From contig JACSVZ010000011.1 of assembly GCA_014706295.1 (NCBI GenBank), forward strand, positions 10,818,163 to 10,882,162: a stretch of DNA of 64,000 nucleotides, given 5' to 3'. The position numbers and the translations under genes were made by a program. The DNA is from Lycocorax pyrrhopterus obiensis (taxonomy: Eukaryota; Chordata; Aves; Passeriformes; Paradisaeidae). The notes beneath the pieces were generated by a model that worked only from the letters and a program-made list of their open reading frames with translations, was not told the DNA's origin and made no database searches. This document shows, one piece after another, positions 11,760 to 23,799 of the stretch (position 1 is the first letter of the stretch; every line of letters begins with the position of its first letter).

Positions 11760-13040
11760 CAGGAACAGGTATTCCCAGGGAAGTTGTATTCAGGCAGGTG
11801 GGACCTCTGGGCTGGCTGAAAGGCAATGTGCTGCATAATATTCTTGGTCACACCTGTGTGAACCTGGAATAGGCAAGACCAGTGGAGTTTCTCTAGGTCT
11901 CCATGATTTAGGCTGAGATCTCTATCATCTCCACTTCTAGACATCCATGATCCAGATCTCCATCTCTAGATTTTCAAGATCTGGATTCACCATCCAGTCA
12001 TCCAAAGTCCTCTGCCTAACCACCCCAAAACCTTCAGCTATCTCAGAGAAAGAGGTTAACCCATGCAAGATTCTATGAAACTATTTCTTATCCCATTAAT
12101 AATACGATCTCTTTACCTCTTATATTACCAATCTGTCATCTACTTCTGTACTCCCTTATGATGAAAAAGTCATTTGCTGTAGCCCAGATGAGCTGCACAT
12201 GCCCTTGCACAAGCTTCTGTCATTTTGGTCTCTCCTTGCCGCATGACACCTGGCTCACATCTCCCCAGTTTGCAAGCAAAAGCCTGGACACCAAGTAGTC
12301 ACTCAAGTGCCCCTGAGCACTCTGCATTTTGGAGAATGATGCCTTTTTGAAAACCCACTCTCCCATCAGTGAAGCTTGGAAAAGCCAGACAGCCGGATCT
12401 ACTTTCGTGTGATTTAGCTGAGATGTCAGCCTCTTAAGGAGGAAAACACTACTCAGTGTGAATAAAAGTGGCACCATCTGTTCCAAAGCAAAGAGACCTT
12501 TGCAGCATGGCCTGAAGGTCAAACCCTGCTGGACTCCGAATCAGAAAGTGCTGTAGCACACGTAGTTGTAAATGGAGAGCGCTCTAGCAAATCCCTCTGT
12601 CGAGCGCCGCTCCAGGATCTGCAGCCAACAGCCCTAATTGGGGATTTACTTAGGCAGCAACTGGTCTTCTGAAGTGACGAGAGGTGTCAGGTTTTTGAAG
12701 GAATAAGCTCTCTTTTCTCTTCGCCCTTCTCCCCATCGTGACCAGTAGTTTCTCAAATCTCAAGCATTTATTCAAGCAACCAACCTTCGCTAGCAAATGG
12801 CTCGAGTTTTGATGTTTAATGTTGCAGGGATAGCAGTAGGCAGCTTTTCTTGTTTTCAGCTCTTTTAGCACACTGTTTTGCCTAAAGCAAAATATGGTTT
12901 CAAGCGGTCTCACTCCACTGGTACTTTCTCCTTGCCTCAGCTAACAGCACTTGTGTATGTATTAAAGATGCTGCAGCAGAAGTTGATGCTACAGGGCTCA
13001 CTCACTTATTTCAGATAGTCAGCAATCCACTTTTAAAATG
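11760..13040. other. Gene-free stretch
   Basis: Short chance open frames only (up to 100 codons, 12220-12522 minus). No mobile element or RNA gene was recognised. Confidence 0.5.
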
Positions 13041-13046
13041 CACTTT

Positions 13047-13089
13047 TAATTCCTTTGTTTAAAAATGCACTTTTTAAACAAAGGAATTA
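13047..13089. repeat. Perfect 19-bp inverted repeat with 5-nt loop
   Basis: The arms at 13047-13065 and 13071-13089 are exact reverse complements and are separated by TGCAC. The transcript of either strand would form a perfect 19-bp AT-rich hairpin. In addition, the block AAAATGCACTTTT occurs as a direct repeat just upstream (from 13036) and across the loop (from 13062). The stem is too short for a canonical pre-miRNA, and it is not followed by a terminator-type context relevant to vertebrates. A local template-switch origin is the simplest explanation. Confidence 0.9.
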
Positions 13090-13099
13090 TTTTCTCCTT

Positions 13100-16000
13100 T
13101 TTTTGGTTTACAACCCAATTTCAAAGCTTGTGAAAACTTGTGTAGGGGGAGGGAGAGTCATGCACTTGATTGGGACATCAACATAACATGACATTTTACA
13201 AAGACTGTCAATATGCCTCCTTAAAGAGACACTGCCATATTAGTTTAAGTGACTGGGTTTGCCGAGATTTCTTTAAGGTTGACTTAAATGTCAGATGCCA
13301 TTAGCTCTGGAAGTTCAAACAGTCTGCCACTGTGAGCATCTTGTGCAGTGGAGGTTGAAAGGGTCACAGGTAAGCAAAGCCATGCTAAAACACCGCCTAC
13401 CATGGCTGTGAAACATGTAGCTCCACAGCGAAATGCAGAAACCAAAGCCCTGAAGATAGAAGATTTATATTAACGTCTTCTCAAACAGACCACCAGGTCT
13501 AGATTTGCACCTCTGCAGCTTCTCACTTACTAGCTGAAGTCTCACTGCTCTCCTCATCTACACGTAACGGGGAAGTCTGCTTGCGTTAAAACTTCACAAC
13601 ACGTGTGTGTCTTTGAGGATAAGAAAAGTGAACTATCGATTAGCAATTGACAAATGCAATAGAAATTTTATATAGGCCGAGGAAGACCCATACATAATTT
13701 ATGGCTGTGCCAAATATGAGTGACAGCGAACAGCGGGAGGCTTGAGCACAATATTGATTACTTTAAAAAACTGAGAAAGGCACCGTGCTGAGGACTGGGA
13801 GGATAAAGAGGAGAGGCAACAAGCAGAGAAAACAGGAGCAAAGCCATTAAGGATGTTGTGCTACCAGACACTGCCAGACTAGGAAACTGAGGAGACAGTC
13901 AGGTGGAGAGCACTGCTCTCTCCTTTCCAATCAATAATACCATGTCAAAACATAAAATGCATGCTTTTGCTCTTAAGTAAAATGTGTCTAAGATTTTTAA
14001 AAGCATTGATTCAAGGTGGATCAATGAGAATCTAGGCGTATTTTCCTGTGCAAAAAGGGGGTAATAACACTTTGTAGATAATCACACAACAGAAGAGACT
14101 TGCAATGCTAGTTATAAATGTCCTATTTATATTACAATCTTTTTGTCGGTTAAGGTTAAGAATAGTAGGTCAAGGAGTCACGCATTGTTGAAGGGGGAAG
14201 GCAGGCATGTAAATGTGGGAGCATGGGATCTCTTTAAAAGATAAATGCAAGGACGAGACTGAGCTTGGGCAGGAGAGGCTGTAAAACACATCCTCTTCAA
14301 CTCCACTTCCAAAGTGCTTCCAGGGGCTTTTTCACTAAACTTCTTAGCAGGTTCAAAGCCCCAGGCTCAGGAGCAATGCTCAGCTGAGAGGCAATGAATG
14401 AATGTACTCCGCAAGGCCTGTTCCTGGGGGTACTGGATTTCTTCAGCAGCTGCTCAGCTGGAAGGTCCTGGCAAGGCTGGGGCTGGTGTTGAAAAGGCTC
14501 TGCTACTGTAACTATTCCAGCAAAATTTGTTCTAGCAATTTTCATCTCCCAAAAATATGTTTGGTGGTAGAGTATACAATGGTCCTCTAATTAAGCAAGT
14601 TATGTGAGGATAATTGCAGCTTCAATTAGACTTTTGCCTAACAAGGTTTTGGCCAGCACTGAGATGGCATTAAAACCAAAACAGAAAACATATTTATAAC
14701 TGGCATCATCTTACCACTGTGGAGAAAAAAGTGTTTAAGAAAGAGGAAAAAGTGGAACTAAACTTCTAACTGTCCAATTCTCCCCAGAGAGAACCTAGCT
14801 TGCATTTCCAGAGATGAGCAGCAAATTTAAGTGAACAAGGTGTGCATTTCAAATGCCCAGAGAGAAAGAGAAAAAAGAGAAGTGCACCTGCAGAGGGCAG
14901 CTGGGCATGTGAAAGGTACCTCAGAGATGGCTCTCACTGCCCTTGCAGCAGCCCTGGTACCTGCACAGCACAGCAGCTACTACACAGGTGCCTGAGTAAG
15001 GAATTCCCTGTGCAGACAGTGACTGCTTCTGGTTCCTGTGCTGGGGTCCCTGCACAGACCTGCTCTGTCCAATGCTGCCCTCGGGGGAAGCATTTGTGCT
15101 GCTGGTTGCAAAGCAAGGCACTGGGTTTGTGTACTTCACACAGGCTTGCTCTGGGCATTCTCTATTTGATCCATCAGGAAACAAAATTTGGCTTTTGCTT
15201 ATTATACTGGAACACTGAAATGGGACACTGGCAAAGGAAAAGAAGAATTCTTCTTTCTTCCTTAAAACAAAAAACTTTGGAATATTTTAGAACACCACAA
15301 ATTCCAGACAGTGACTTCAAGTAAGTCTCATCTTTAATCACTCATTCTTCAATATTCACTGACTCTTGTTGGGTTTTTTTAAATAGAGGCGAAAAAAATT
15401 TTTTTTTTTAAGAACTATCCCAGAGCTATAGTTGAACAACATAAAAGGAAGGACAAGAAGAATTGCCCACAACCCACTTCAGCAACAGCATGTTTCCAAA
15501 TCACCCATATAATCATAGAAATAACTCTCTTACAACACTTCAATGTTTTTTTCCCTCTTATTCGAAGGCACATTTTTTCCATAATAATGCAATGTTTCAC
15601 TGTCCCGAACATTTACATGCCCCTGAAGTTCTAATACTGATGCCATAATTCCTCGGCATCAATAAAATATATTCCCTTTGCGAACTCCCACTGTTTCCCT
15701 CATCATCGGTAAAATCTGAAAAGCCTTACAAAAATAATTATTTTGCTGCACACTGTTTTTCATTTTTGATAGAATCTTAACTGCAGACTTCTCTGAATGC
15801 ACATCTAAGAAAAACCTTGTCATTATTTCCACTGACCTGAGTAATGAGGCAGGAGCGCGAACCCCCTGCCTCCCAGTTGGTGAGAGGTACTGCACAAAGC
15901 ACACTGAGCTCCCCTCCAGCAGCCAAATGGCACAGGCTACGGAAAGCAGAACGAGGGAGAAGCATTTGGAAAAGTGAAGGGCATAGTCTGACTGCAGCTA

Positions 16001-16700
16001 GAGCACCAGGGTAGGGACAGAGCACAGGGGACTCGTGATGGGGCAACACTGGCGCCAGTGGGCTCAAAGCGCCACATTCAGGCTCTCCTCCTGTGCTCAC
16101 CATGGCCACCTGCCAAAGCACCTTGTGCTTCCTCAGGATTCCCTCCAAAAGGAGCAGTTTCCCCCACCCCAAATATTCCCAAACAGGAATCTGCTCCAAT
16201 CTCCATGCTCCTGGATCTGACGGCTGTGAACTGTGGCAGGGCGTACATCAGGCCTCTGCTCAATTTTTATGCCCGTGTTATGAAAATGACATTTACCTAT
16301 TCCCTTTACACGGCTGTGGAGGAGACTGATCAGGCAGCTTATATATCCTGCTTTCTGTAATCTTCCAAACTAATTAGCTCCCAAAGAGATACCACGCCGG
16401 CAGGCCAGATCCCTCCAGCTTCACCAGTAAGAACAGCAGGTGGGAGAATAGCTCCACACACGTTCCCTGCTTGGCCCTTTCTAAAACTGCTTGTGACACT
16501 AATTGATCGGTGCCAGTAGTGCTGGTGGCAGAGACGCACACAACCCACAGGGAAGCTGTTCAAAGCTGCGGTAATGAGTAACCTATTGCCGCTTGAAAGC
16601 ACAACCATGGGCTTTGAATTCTGCTATGATTACCTGGGCTAGCCAGGCCTCTGTCCCCTCACAGAGTTAGAGACGAATAATATTTTAACCTATTTGAATT
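13100..16700. other. Gene-free stretch
   Basis: Open frames up to 160 codons (14842-15324, plus) lack recognisable domains. Two AT-rich blocks with homeodomain-like cores, about 13650-13770 and 14590-14690, have the texture of conserved non-coding elements, but this cannot be tested here. A mixed A/T run lies at about 15370-15410. Confidence 0.5.
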
Positions 16701-16718
16701 TTACGCTAATGACCTGGG

Positions 16719-16745
16719 GAAGAAAGAAAGAAAGAAAGAAAGAAG
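16719..16745. repeat. (GAAA)n microsatellite
   Basis: Five perfect GAAA units at 16722-16741 with partial units on both sides. The purine-only strand is the plus strand. Confidence 0.9.
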
Positions 16746-16749
16746 ACAA

Positions 16750-18915
16750 CTCACTTCAAACTACTTAGTGATATGGCAGGGGGACTTCAGAGAGAGCCCA
16801 CCTGGGAGGAGGCATGGTTGAGTCAGCACACAGAGGTGCTCCAGGTTGTTGCCAGTGGGGGACCTGGAAATCCCGCTCTGCTGGCAGTGTTGCTCCGTGC
16901 ACTAAAGTCCGTGCAGGCAGTGAGCCTCCCCAGTCCCCAGCAGCAGAGATGCCAGGGCATACACACAAGCTTCTGATGTTCTGGCAACCTAAGACCGAAA
17001 AAGCAACCCCTCTGGAACCTTCCCTGAAAGCACCAGCTACAGCAGCTCTGAGATTACTCCAAACTCTGCCCAGGGCTGGCTCCCAGCTGCCTCAGCATCA
17101 GGGGAGAGGAGAGAACCTGCCGTTCTTCAGACGTTTTTGGGAATTTCCTAACCTAAGCAGTAAATTAAAAAGCTGAGGAGACCAAATCAAATGGAAACAG
17201 TATCAGTGCTGCAGCTCTTTTCTGGTCACTACTGCTCATAATTTTACATTTTACCCAGACTTGATACAGCTTTCAAAAGCAGTACTGGCTCTGCTGAACG
17301 ATTCACGCAGCATGTGTTGCAGTAGACACTGACATTACGAAAAACTTCTCTGCAAACCAGCACAGTGATTAAAAATAGAAACAAAAATATACAACACCAC
17401 AATTCAGAAATAAGCCAGCTCACAAGTGTCCTAAAATACACCTGCATCACTCTGGATACCTTCAGAAACCACTTTAAAATACCACCATTCCAGGAATTAC
17501 TGCATTTCAGAGGGAGAGGTCTGTGCTTCTGGGAAGCTTTGCAAGACCATGTCATCACCAGGGCAGGACAGAAGTTGTATTGGCTGCAGGAAAACTTCAG
17601 TGTCTCAACTGCAGCAAATATCTTCATGCAGAAAGTGTTCGCATCTTTTCTTACCCTGCTGTGGTAAAAGCTCAGCATTAAAATAAACACTGATCATTGT
17701 GGAAAACTTTCCTTGAAATGACAAAGTCTACACCGAGTGCTACATTAGCAGATAGGGGCTTTACTTCAAGAGCATTCTAATATGTTCCAAGAATGAAATA
17801 AATTGCTCACTTAATTCCACTAATAGTTAATACCAAGAATTAATGCTCACTGTAATAAGCCAATTGCTGTCTTGCTTCAGCCTGTGTGCACAGAGGAACA
17901 CAAGGCTGAGTCCTGGCCAAGTTCCCGCTCTAGAGAGCATGCACACAAAGTTTGGTCCTTCAAGCACTGTAGATCTGTGTGAACACAGCGCACTGGAATA
18001 ACTTAGCATGACCTGAGGCAGCTCAGGCCATGGGACTGCCAGGACCCTGACAGAGTGAGTCCAGAGCTCAGACAGCCTGCCTATAGTTACGTTTCCCAAA
18101 AATGCGTTTTATGCTCGCATCAGTGCAGGTGACACAGGCCTTCTCCTACCCTACAGCAAACACCAATTCCTGCCTCCCAGAGGAAGCAGTTTGTAGCGAG
18201 CAGAGCTACAAGATACGCTAAGCAGGCTACATCTGAGCCCGGCATGGGGCCATTTGCTTCGGAATGCGATTCAACCCAGTGGCTTTCATCTGCAAACCCC
18301 TCCAGGTCCTCCTGGCTCTCTCAGAGTCTGATCTGCTCGATAGCTGAGATCAGTGCCTGCATCCTTGCAATGAGCCACGGTACTGCTGTTAACAACACAG
18401 GACAGCAAGCCGGGGGCTGGAGCACAGCGCACAAAGGCTTGAGATCACTTTTCTCATCGCAGCTTGCCCGGCCTTTGTTCTCAGCCAAGTGGTCTGAGAC
18501 ACCAAGCACCTTTCCCAGGATCATCTGGACAATTTAATGGGGCTTTGACCTTCTGTCTCTGACGTGGCTGTTGCAGTGCCTTTACAGATTGCATATTCTT
18601 GTTAATTAATTCCTGCAAGCATTTGGTATTTACTTCTTTAAATAGCTAAAATGCTATCAGGGGCTTGAAAATTTTCTGTCAAAGTTGTGGATGTGCTATC
18701 AGATTGTAGTTGGAAATACATTCACATTTCACATCAGCTAAACCTCTGCCTTAGGAATATTCAGATGTCCTACCCATCCTTGGAGAATTTCAAATGGTGA
18801 CAAGACTCAAATAAGTCTGTGTATAATGATCTTTTTTTCCTGATAGGGCAGCAAAGACAGCAAAGCTCCATTTTGTTGGAGAACCACTGCATGGGTACAC
18901 AGTATGCACTGGGCA
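16750..18915. other. Gene-free stretch
   Basis: Overlapping open frames up to 148 codons (17244-17690, minus) without recognisable domains or paired splice signals. No repeat element was recognised. Confidence 0.5.
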
Positions 18916-18919
18916 GCAA

Positions 18920-19018
18920 GAGTTCTGGATCTTATTTTCTGCTCAGCAGATTTTTGGCTGGTAGTGAAGTAGTGGGCAGTCTTTTTGCCAGTTAGTGCTT
19001 CAGTTTCCTCCTTTTTTA
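18920..19018 (+). repeat. Degraded MIR-like SINE fragment
   Basis: The block TGGGCAGT followed at the expected distance by GTGCTTCAGTTTCCTCC parallels the MIR core (TTGGGCAAGT ... GTGCCTCAGTTTCCTCA). The upstream AGTTCTGGATC would correspond to the GGTTCGAATCC box of the tRNA-related part. It is diverged, and the family call is by recall. Confidence 0.35.
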
Positions 19019-19019
19019 A

Positions 19020-22000
19020 GCACTATTAAATTATTTTTTTTTTCCCTCCTTGAGGTTACACTTTTCAGGGCAAAGACTCTTTCATTCTGCACTGGAGCTC
19101 AGTTCAACAAAGCACCAAATCCATTTGGGACCTTGCTGTACTAATAACACAAACCAGTCAGATTAGAAACAAAAAGTACGGGTTCTGAAAACACATGTTT
19201 TTCAGGCTGCAGAGTTTAGTCAGGCACTAAGAGTAAAGCTGTTGAATAGCATATTTAAGACTCAGATGGAAAACAGAAACTTCCCCAACCACAAGTTGTA
19301 CAAGACAATATACATAACCCATTGAATAGAAAAATAGACTGCCTTTATCATATTAATGATGATATATAAAAGCAGATGTTCCAGAGCCCACCAAACATTT
19401 CATTTCACTTCTATTTATTTACACAGAGCTTTAATGATGGCTTGCTATATTCTTGATTATGTTTTGCCTTCATAGCCATTTCTGTTCCTGTTACCGTGTT
19501 AATCATTGTAGGCAGTTTTAGGTCTGGTATCTCCGTGGTTAAATGGCTCTGGGGTTCCTTCCTAGACAAGGAGGTTTAAAGAAAAAAAATCCATTCTGGA
19601 AATAGCATCACAGCAGTGCTATCTGTAAACATCCCCAGAATTATTCTGCCGGTTATTTAATTAGCTCAGACAAAGGTTGCAGAGTGCACAGAAATCTATC
19701 AAGGGATCTGCAGTAATATTTGGAGATCATTTCTTTTACTGCTTCATCATTAATGTTTTATGTACTCTTGCAATTGATAGAAGTAATAAAACATTTCTGA
19801 AAAATACAGAAGAAACAAAAAACTAATATACATGAAATAAAACCTCATCTGAAATTCCACTAGCACAGCACCCATGGCATCATTTAACAGTTTGCTAGGT
19901 CTGGTGTACAGACTACACTGCATTGGGACAAAGTACTTAGATCTAAATACATTTCCCCTACTTATCCCTGGTGGAAAATCTAAATGGAACTTTTTGAGTG
20001 AGAATGAATATATTACTGTTTAGTTTACAAAACTTGTATCTTCTTGCTTCTCAAGAGTTTCTCTGAACATGAACCTGGACTGTTACATAAAATAAAGAAA
20101 AACATTTCAGTAAGATACATCTCAATTCAAGAAACAGTTATAGTTGTATTATATACAGGCATATATTATTATCTGTTGAAATAGTTCAGCATTACCCACA
20201 GTTCAAGTGGCCAGAACAGAAATCCTGAGTACGGGAAAAAGCAAAATTTTCTGTTTCTTAACCAACACTTAAAGTTCAAGTCTTTCTGCAGGATCCTTCT
20301 GCAATCCTCAAAGTCAAGAAAATAGGAAGAAGATGCATCATTTTAATGGCACATCTTTCTCTTCAGGCTTTGGAGAAAAGACCAAAGCATTCAGCACTGG
20401 GGTAGTTAAATGGCTCATTTCATTTTAAAAGAGTCTCTCCATGGACACAGTCGGTGCTGGGTGAAGAAGTGAATCTGATCAGTAGGATCTTTATTTCCAG
20501 GTTAGCACACCCCAGAGAGAGCCCAGCATAGTTCTTAGTTTTTAGGCTAAGTTCACAGCTAGTAAAGGCCCATCTACCCTTCTATTTGAATTTGTGGTCA
20601 TTAAAATACTATAAGTATAGAACCCAGCTTGGCCTTTTTAAGGAAACATATGTCTTGATTAATTTTTTTTTAAGAATACAGTTGAGGGATAGTACATGCT
20701 AAGCTCAGCATCACCAAATGATGTGCTGCTAAGCTAGTTATGAAACTTTTGCCCGTAAGTGTCCATAGTGTAAAAATAGTTCAATCAAATAGCTAACATC
20801 ACATACAACAGCCAAAATGAACAAATGACAAAATGGACAACTTTTGTTGGCCTGGGAATTCAAAACATATTCTACAATCACAGCAGGAAAAGTAGGAAAA
20901 CTTAAAAAGTGCATTATGATAATTAAGTCAGGTAATTGTATACATGTGAGGAGTGATGTCACATCAGCAGTGTCATGACTTTGCAAGATAGTAGGAACAG
21001 AATGAATCTCTTGTCAAGACTCTTTAAACACAACATATTTGACAATAATCAGTGAATTTTCAGCGTCAACATTCAGCAGCCTCAGTTACATTCAAGACTT
21101 TTCTCATGCTTATCCCAATGCCAAGTTCCTGGTGGCAGCCAGTGTTCCTGCTCCCACATATAAACCAAACAAAGGCCAATATGTGCATGCAGACTGAGCC
21201 CTTTACCCTGCCTCTGACATCAATGCTACTTTTCTTACACATTATGCCCCTTTTTTTTTTCTTTAAAGTAGAAGCCAGCTGTTGAAATCTGGACTCAATT
21301 CATCTACAGTGTGAAAGATCATGTCAAGTGCAGGCAATGACTCACACCAGGAAGAAGGACACTTTGTGATTTCCCAACTATCTGATCTGGTGGTTTTGGG
21401 CAAATGGCTGATGTTAGATATTGGATTATGTATTTTTGAAAGTGTGCCATAACCAACTGTAGCTAGAAACTGAGGACACAGTTGAGCAAGAACATATGGA
21501 AAAGGTCTTTGTGCTCATTCTTTCTGGAAATATCATAGCAGAAAAGCATGGAGGAGAAAGAGATGATGCTTTTTTCAGTGGAATCTCTTTGGTAAAAAAA
21601 AGGCCATGGCATCCAGAAATGGGCCTTATAGGTACTTTTGATTTCTTTTTAAAAGCTGCTTCAAGGGAAGAACATGAATCCATACACAGCAGAGCAGAAA
21701 AAGGAGAATTCACTTTTGGGCTATAGCTGACACTGCTGCAGGAGAAGCCTGGTGATGGGGCTGTCAGGAGCAGACCTGGGTTATTGGGTTACTTTCCTGT
21801 GCCATTACTCTTCTGTTGTTACAGCACGACCTGCACACAAGTTTTGTGCACAGCCTTAGGCAACTCCTTGTGCTCCCCTGTGCCTTTACTGCCATCTATA
21901 TCTTGAGAATGATAGCACTTTGCTTTGTCACAGAGATGTCACAAACCCTTTAAAGACAGACATGGATTTGTTTATTGGAGCAATGGGTTTGCTGCAAGTA

Positions 22001-22770
22001 CCTGAGAGAGGTCATCAGAGAAATTCAGTGCTCTGTGGACATTCTGCCACCGCAGTCATTTACAGTGACTCTAGGACAAAAAGTGACTTAACGGCTTTGT
22101 CACTGTCAGAAAGTGAGAGCACAGCCGAAACCTTTTTTCCGCACTAATATCAGGGCTCTGTGGAAAAGGGAAAGCAGAGAGAGTCCAACATAAAGCCATC
22201 CTGCTGCAGAAGGGGATGTGGCCTAAATTTCTTGCATTTTCTTTATAGAAAAACACAGAAAAGTTTGCCTCATTCAAAACATTACAATGACGTCAAGGGA
22301 TCATAGCCACATGGTCTCTAGCACAGACAGAGCAGCACCACCATCCTGGAGATCAGTTCTCATTGTGCCTTGATGAAATATTTTAAGTTCATTCAGTTCA
22401 CAGTAAAACACCTGAACTGGCTGAGAGAGATTGAGGCACAGCAATCATAGAATTTCCTGTTACAAATTTGCGGTGAAGGTAACTCAGCCTCCCCTAGTTT
22501 ACAAGTCTTAATATTCATGTCCCAAAATAAAGCAAATACAAGAAACCAACTAAAAATCACTGGTATTGAAAGGCAGAAGTAAGGAGTTTACAAGTAAATC
22601 AAATAATCTTATCCCAGTGTATTTATGTGCTCATGCATCTGTGCTTTGTTTATCTGTAACTCTTCACAATCAGGAAAAAGTATAGGCTTTGTCTAGTTGA
22701 AGGGACTGGTTTATCTCTGCTCCTGACCCTTTAATTTGTCATCTAGCCAGCTTCCCCTTGGTGAGAATGT
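19020..22770. other. Gene-free AT-rich stretch
   Basis: AT-rich sequence with few open frames over 70 codons. A plus-strand frame at 21496-21726 has an unusually protein-like hydrophilic composition (see findings) but is not recognised. An AT-rich homeobox-site-like block lies around 19640-19800. Confidence 0.5.
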
Positions 22771-22779
22771 TTCTGGCAC

Positions 22780-23540
22780 TCCAAGTCTGCAGTTAACTTA
22801 ATAAGGAATGTAAGCACAGTTAGATAAATTAATTTCAAGGTCAAGCACACTGACAATGGAAAATGGATGCAAGTGGCAGGTAATAGAGGAAAATTCGCAT
22901 GCATACTGATACACTGTTAAAGGCAGATGTTACTAGATAATTTAATCTCAAATGTAACTGATGTTTTCAGTTGCCCTTTTCCATTAAAAGAATTGTACCA
23001 GATGCAAAAATCAAAGATTATTCAAAGAATTAAGATATGAAAAGCATGTTAGATCACTAAACTCCAATTAGTTAAATTAAATTGTATACCATTATCTACC
23101 TGTAGTTTTATTGGTAGCTAGCATTAACACTCAGCTTGAGCAATAATAAAATTAGAGAATAACACTTTAATTGAATTGCACTTAAAAGGATCATGCTGAC
23201 AAATGTGATTGTATCTGGCTGTAATGCACACCTTTTCCAACGATCATTAAATCCAATGAAATGAAAGTCACAGGATGTTGACAGCTCTCTGAAATAATCT
23301 GTGAACCATGCTGTATCTCGCAGTTCCTAATCAATTTAGAGAAGCCTCATTAAGGCTTTGCACTAAAGAACACTTAAAAATCAAAACAAATTACAACATG
23401 TTATGGATAACTAGATAATCATATCGATACAACAAGGATGTATTGTGTTGCAACAATTCATTTCCTTTGTAAGAAGAGTTTGCCATGGATGATTTAAGAA
23501 TTGTTATTCATAACTGCAATCAGACAGCCCTAATGTCAAG
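22780..23540. promoter_or_regulatory. AT-rich candidate conserved non-coding block upstream of the exon-like structure
   Basis: About 760 bp of AT-rich sequence with no open frame of note, many TAAT/ATTA cores and an AATTAGTTAAATTAAATT segment near 23065-23085. The absence of repeats and the density of homeodomain-like motifs suggest regulatory or conserved intronic DNA. No motif here is diagnostic of a single factor. Confidence 0.22.
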
Positions 23541-23694
23541 TTTTTTCATCTTTGCTCATAATAAACATTTCTTATGCTGTGTCTTCACTGTATTCTAGAT
23601 CTAATACTGGACTCTATGATCCTGTGCCTGTTAATTATTTGTGTGTCTGTGTGTATATTTGTTTCTCTCCTGTGCTGTTTTTGCCTCTCTCCAG

Positions 23695-23788
23695 AGTATG
23701 CAGAAACAATGATGTGTGATTCTGAGAACAAATTAGACATTATCAGATACCCCTGTGAATATTTCTCGGCAATTTTTGTTCCCCATGA
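23695..23788 (+). CDS. Candidate 94-nt internal exon, unrecognised product
   Basis: A long pyrimidine-rich tract (from about 23650) ends in CTCTCTCCAG at 23694, a strong acceptor. The right side reads CATGA|GTAAGT with the donor GT at 23789-23790. Only one of three forward frames is open between them. It starts at the second codon position and encodes about 31 residues beginning EYAETMMCDSENK and ending FSAIFVPHE, with two cysteines. The other two frames stop within the first 24 nt. The frame also runs back through the pyrimidine tract to an ATG at 23574, but that part reads as low-complexity hydrophobic sequence and is likely intronic. I do not recognise the peptide, and no partner exon was found in the window. 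An open frame of this length arises by chance in roughly a fifth of cases per frame, so the splice sites carry most of the weight. It may instead be a non-coding RNA exon or a decoy pair of sites. Confidence 0.35.
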
Positions 23789-23799
23789 GTAAGTACTTT

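Noticed and set aside
14842..15324. 160-codon plus-strand open frame
   Set aside because: No recognisable domain, overlaps long frames on the other strand, and no splice or promoter context.
22440..22460. AATCATAGAATTTCC, resembling the CR1 3' terminal word
   Set aside because: The neighbouring sequence does not continue into CR1; a single 10-bp word is not enough.
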